From contig JAWLCV010000128.1 of NCBI GenBank assembly GCA_041686955.1, positions 1 to 7,042 on the forward strand: DNA of 7,042 bases, in the 5' to 3' direction. Below are positions 4,527 through 7,042 of the stretch, piece after piece. How positions within the stretch are numbered: position 1 is the stretch's first letter; the number at the start of each line of letters is the position of its first letter. Origin of the DNA: UBA7803 sp041686955 (GTDB lineage: Bacteria; Pseudomonadota; Gammaproteobacteria; Pseudomonadales; Azotimanducaceae). A program made the position numbers and the translations under genes. The notes beneath the pieces are model-generated. The model made no database searches and had not been told where the DNA came from. It saw only the letters and a program-made list of their open reading frames with translations.

Positions 4527-6047
4527 ATGAGCGACCCAGGTCTGGAACCCCTCGATACCGAAATCCCCGCCGGCTCCGAATTGCCCCGGCTGCTGCCGTT
4601 CGCCTTCGCGCGGCGCTTCGGCACCCTGCTGCTGGACGAAACCGCGGAGCAGGGGCAGGCGGTGGTGGCCTGCAAGGTGCAGCCGAGCCTCACCACCCTG
4701 GCGGAGATCAAGCGCTTCGCCGGGCGCCCCATCAAGGTACGCATGGTGAGCGACGACGAGTTCGAGACGCTGCTCGGCCGTACCTACGCCCGGGACGGCT
4801 CCGCCGCCCGGCAGATGGTGGAGGACATGGGCGACGAGCTCGACCTGGCGAGCCTGGCCGAGTCGGTGCCGGAGACGGAAGACCTGCTGGAGCAGGAAGA
4901 CGACGCCCCCATCATCCGCCTGATCAACGCGCTGCTGGCGGAGGCCATCCGCGAGAACGCCTCCGACATCCACATCGAGACCTTCGAGAAGGACCTGGTG
5001 GTGCGCTTCCGGGTGGACGGCGTCATGCGCGAGGTGGTGCGGCCGAAGCGCCAGCTCGCGCCGCTGTTGGTCTCGCGGATCAAGGTCATGGCGCGGCTCG
5101 ACATCGCCGAGAAGCGGATTCCCCAGGACGGGCGCATCTCGCTCAGGATCGGCGGCCGCGAGGTGGACGTCCGGGTGTCGACCCTGCCTTCCTCCAACGG
5201 CGAGCGGGTGGTGATGCGGCTGCTCGACAAGCAGGCGGGCCGCCTGCGGCTCGAGAATCTGGGGATGGACGAGAAGACGTTGCTGCGGCTTCGGGACATC
5301 GTCCACAAGCCCCACGGCATCTTCCTGGTCACCGGTCCCACGGGCTCGGGTAAGACCACCACCCTGTACTCCTCGCTCGCGGAGCTGAACACCGCCACCA
5401 TCAACATCCTCACGGTGGAAGATCCCATCGAGTACAACCTGCCCGGCATCGGCCAGACCCAGGTGAACACCAAGGCGGACATGACCTTCGCCCGCGGCCT
5501 GCGCGCCATCCTGCGCCAGGACCCGGACGTGGTGATGGTGGGGGAGATCCGGGACCTGGAGACCGCGGAAATCGCCGTGCAGGCGAGTCTCACCGGTCAC
5601 CTGGTGATGTCCACCCTGCACACCAACACCGCCGTGGGGGCGGTGACCCGGCTCATCGACATGGGCGTGGAGCCGTTCCTGCTCTCCTCGAGCCTGGTGG
5701 GGGTGCTGGCCCAGCGTCTGGTGCGGGTGCTCTGCCCGGACTGCCGGACCTTCCGTCCGGCCAACGCCAGCGAGCTGCAGTTCCTGCGGGTGGCCAACGC
5801 CCGGGTGTTCGAGCCGGTGGGATGCGACGAGTGCCAGCACACCGGCTACCGGGGCCGCACCGGCATCTACGAGCTCATCGGCATCGACGACACCCTGCGT
5901 CAGCTCATCCACGATCGCGCCTCGGAGCAGGAACTGGCCGGCTATGCCCGGCGCCGCTCCCCCGGCATCCGGGACGACGGCCGCGACAAGATTCTGGCCG
6001 GCGTCACCACCGTGCAGGAGGTGCTGCGGGTGACCCTGGAGGACTGA
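4527..6047 (+). CDS. gspE: Type II secretion system ATPase GspE
   Basis: The cytoplasmic hexameric ATPase that powers pseudopilus assembly in type II secretion. It is 506 residues, the usual length. The N-terminal domain (1-125) would contact GspL. The segment from about 126 (DDAPIIRLINALLAEAIREN) begins the conserved N2 domain with SDIHIE at 146-151. The motor domain shows Walker A GPTGSGKT at 270-277, the Asp box TVEDPIEY at 296-303, a Walker B region DPDVVMVGEIRD at 332-343 with catalytic Glu340, and the His box LTGHLVMSTLHTN at 355-367. A zinc site, CPDC (403-406) with CDEC (433-436), is complete, as in GspE and PilB. The adjacent gspF and overall sequence favour GspE over PilB. ATG 4527 is chosen because the protein then starts as in homologues; the ribosome site is weak (CGAG about 10 nt upstream). 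gspE being first in the cluster resembles the xps-type order. Confidence 0.95.
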   Translation: MSDPGLEPLDTEIPAGSELPRLLPFAFARRFGTLLLDETAEQGQAVVACKVQPSLTTLAEIKRFAGRPIKVRMVSDDEFETLLGRTYARDGSAARQMVEDMGDELDLASLAESVPETEDLLEQEDDAPIIRLINALLAEAIRENASDIHIETFEKDLVVRFRVDGVMREVVRPKRQLAPLLVSRIKVMARLDIAEKRIPQDGRISLRIGGREVDVRVSTLPSSNGERVVMRLLDKQAGRLRLENLGMDEKTLLRLRDIVHKPHGIFLVTGPTGSGKTTTLYSSLAELNTATINILTVEDPIEYNLPGIGQTQVNTKADMTFARGLRAILRQDPDVVMVGEIRDLETAEIAVQASLTGHLVMSTLHTNTAVGAVTRLIDMGVEPFLLSSSLVGVLAQRLVRVLCPDCRTFRPANASELQFLRVANARVFEPVGCDECQHTGYRGRTGIYELIGIDDTLRQLIHDRASEQELAGYARRRSPGIRDDGRDKILAGVTTVQEVLRVTLED

Positions 6048-6057
6048 CCGCTCACCC

Positions 6058-7042
6058 ATGGCCGCGTTCGAATACGCCGCGCTGGACAGCCGCGGGCGCC
6101 AGAAGAAAGGGGTGCTCGAGGCCGACAGCCTTCGCCAGAGCCGCCAGATGCTGCGCGATCAGGGGTTGGTGCCCCTGAACGTGGAGCCGGCGTCCGAGCG
6201 CAGCGCCCGTACGTCCGGCGGCCCGGTGTGGCGCTTCCACCGGCGCCTCGGCCCCCTGGACCGGGTACTCCTGACACGTCAGCTCGCTACCCTGATTGCC
6301 GCCGGCCTGCCGGTGGAGGAAGCCCTGCAGGCGGTGGCCCAGCAGTCGGAGAAGCAGCACGTGCGGGCTCTGGTGATGGGGATTCGCAGCCGGGTGCTGG
6401 AGGGGCATTCCCTGGCGGCGAGCCTGGCCCGGTATCCCGGCAGCTTCAACGACATGTACCGCTCCACGGTCGCCGCCGGCGAGCAGTCGGGGCACCTCGA
6501 TTCGGTGCTGGAGAACCTGGCGGACTACCAGGAACGCCAGTTCGAATCGCGCCGGGACGTGGAGATGGCCATGCTCTACCCGGTGGTGCTCACCCTGCTG
6601 GCGTTCGGCATCGTCGCCGCGCTCATGGTGTACGTGGTGCCCGACATGGTGGGGGTCATCGAGAACATGGGGCAGGAGCTGCCCACCTCCACCCGTATCC
6701 TCATCGCCACCTCGGAGTTCGCGCGGGTGTACTGGTGGCTGGTGGCCGGGGTGGCCGTGGGCGCGGTGGCCGCCGTACGCTGGCTGCTGGCTCAGCCCAA
6801 CATCCGCCTGGCCTGGGACCGCCAGAAACTGTCGCTGCCGTTCCTCGCGCGCATCACCCGCAGCAGCAACGCGGCCCGCTACGCCAACACCCTGAGCATT
6901 CTCACCTCCAGCGGCGTACCGGTGGTGGAGGCGATGAACATCGCGGCGGAAGTCGTGTCGAACAAGTGGCTGCAGCGGCGCCTGGCGGACGCCACCCAGC
7001 GGGTGAGCGAAGGCTCGAGCCTGCGCGCCGCGCTCGAAGGGG
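6058..7042 (+). CDS. gspF: Type II secretion system inner-membrane protein GspF, cut by window end
   Basis: The polytopic inner-membrane platform protein that couples GspE to pseudopilus assembly. The first 328 residues of the roughly 405 usual for the family are present. It starts MAAFEYAALDSRGRQKKGVL, the typical GspF opening. The first T2SSF cytoplasmic domain covers about 68-165, with LTRQLATLIAAGLPVEEAL at 72-90 and GEQSGHLDSVLENLADY at 141-157. Two membrane segments follow, about 171-195 and 224-245. The second T2SSF domain begins near 272 (ARYANTLSILTSSGVPVVEA) and runs off the window before the last membrane helix. Ten bases separate it from the gspE stop; the GGAGG that could serve it (6038-6042) lies 15 nt upstream, inside the end of gspE, a rather long spacing. 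It is cotranscribed with gspE; gspG and later genes are expected to the right. Confidence 0.95.
   Translation, partial: MAAFEYAALDSRGRQKKGVLEADSLRQSRQMLRDQGLVPLNVEPASERSARTSGGPVWRFHRRLGPLDRVLLTRQLATLIAAGLPVEEALQAVAQQSEKQHVRALVMGIRSRVLEGHSLAASLARYPGSFNDMYRSTVAAGEQSGHLDSVLENLADYQERQFESRRDVEMAMLYPVVLTLLAFGIVAALMVYVVPDMVGVIENMGQELPTSTRILIATSEFARVYWWLVAGVAVGAVAAVRWLLAQPNIRLAWDRQKLSLPFLARITRSSNAARYANTLSILTSSGVPVVEAMNIAAEVVSNKWLQRRLADATQRVSEGSSLRAALEG

Noticed and set aside
4464..6059. A 531-codon open frame on the minus strand
   Set aside because: It lies wholly opposite gspE, whose motifs are complete. The predicted protein is rich in His, Gly, Val and Gln without any domain, the usual antisense shadow of GC-rich codon bias.

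Overview
The window looks like chromosomal DNA from a high-GC gammaproteobacterium. The evidence is a divergent ETF-QO / etfB-etfA locus as in pseudomonads, a type II secretion cluster that begins with gspE-gspF, and strongly GC-ending codons. A Chromatiales- or pseudomonad-like relative is my guess; the sequence alone does not fix the genus. Both ends are cut inside genes, and a run of exactly 100 N (3232-3331) marks an assembly gap.

Layout: (1) 1-733, minus strand: N-terminal part of electron-transfer-flavoprotein:ubiquinone oxidoreductase. (2) 734-973: a 240-bp divergent regulatory region with a perfect TATAAT for the minus-strand gene, a G-quadruplex-type G-run block, a candidate plus-strand promoter and a clear intrinsic terminator hairpin just ahead of etfB. 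(3) 974-2652, plus strand: etfB and etfA, translationally coupled by an ATGA overlap. (4) 2653-2782: two hairpins, one of them a 63-bp inverted-repeat structure. (5) 2783-3214, plus strand: a small orphan protein with an AP2/integrase-like DNA-binding fold signature and a TTG start. (6) 3215-3379: the gap, bordered by 12-bp tandem repeats that probably caused it. (7) 3380-4426, minus strand: pyrB, aspartate carbamoyltransferase of a long subtype. (8) 4427-4526: a divergent promoter region with an extended -10 facing gspE. (9) 4527-7042, plus strand: gspE and the first four fifths of gspF.

The genes form three functional units. EtfB and EtfA make the FAD-containing heterodimer that collects electrons from acyl-CoA and related dehydrogenases, and ETF-QO passes these electrons to the quinone pool; all three are transcribed from one shared intergenic region. 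PyrB performs the committed step of pyrimidine synthesis. GspE (ATPase) and GspF (inner-membrane platform) are the motor end of a type II secretion system whose other genes should lie to the right.

I do not see a clearly new multi-gene system. The parts worth a second look are non-coding or orphan: the terminator in the etfBA leader, the G-run block, the 63-bp inverted repeat before the AP2-like gene, that gene itself, and the tandem-repeat gap.
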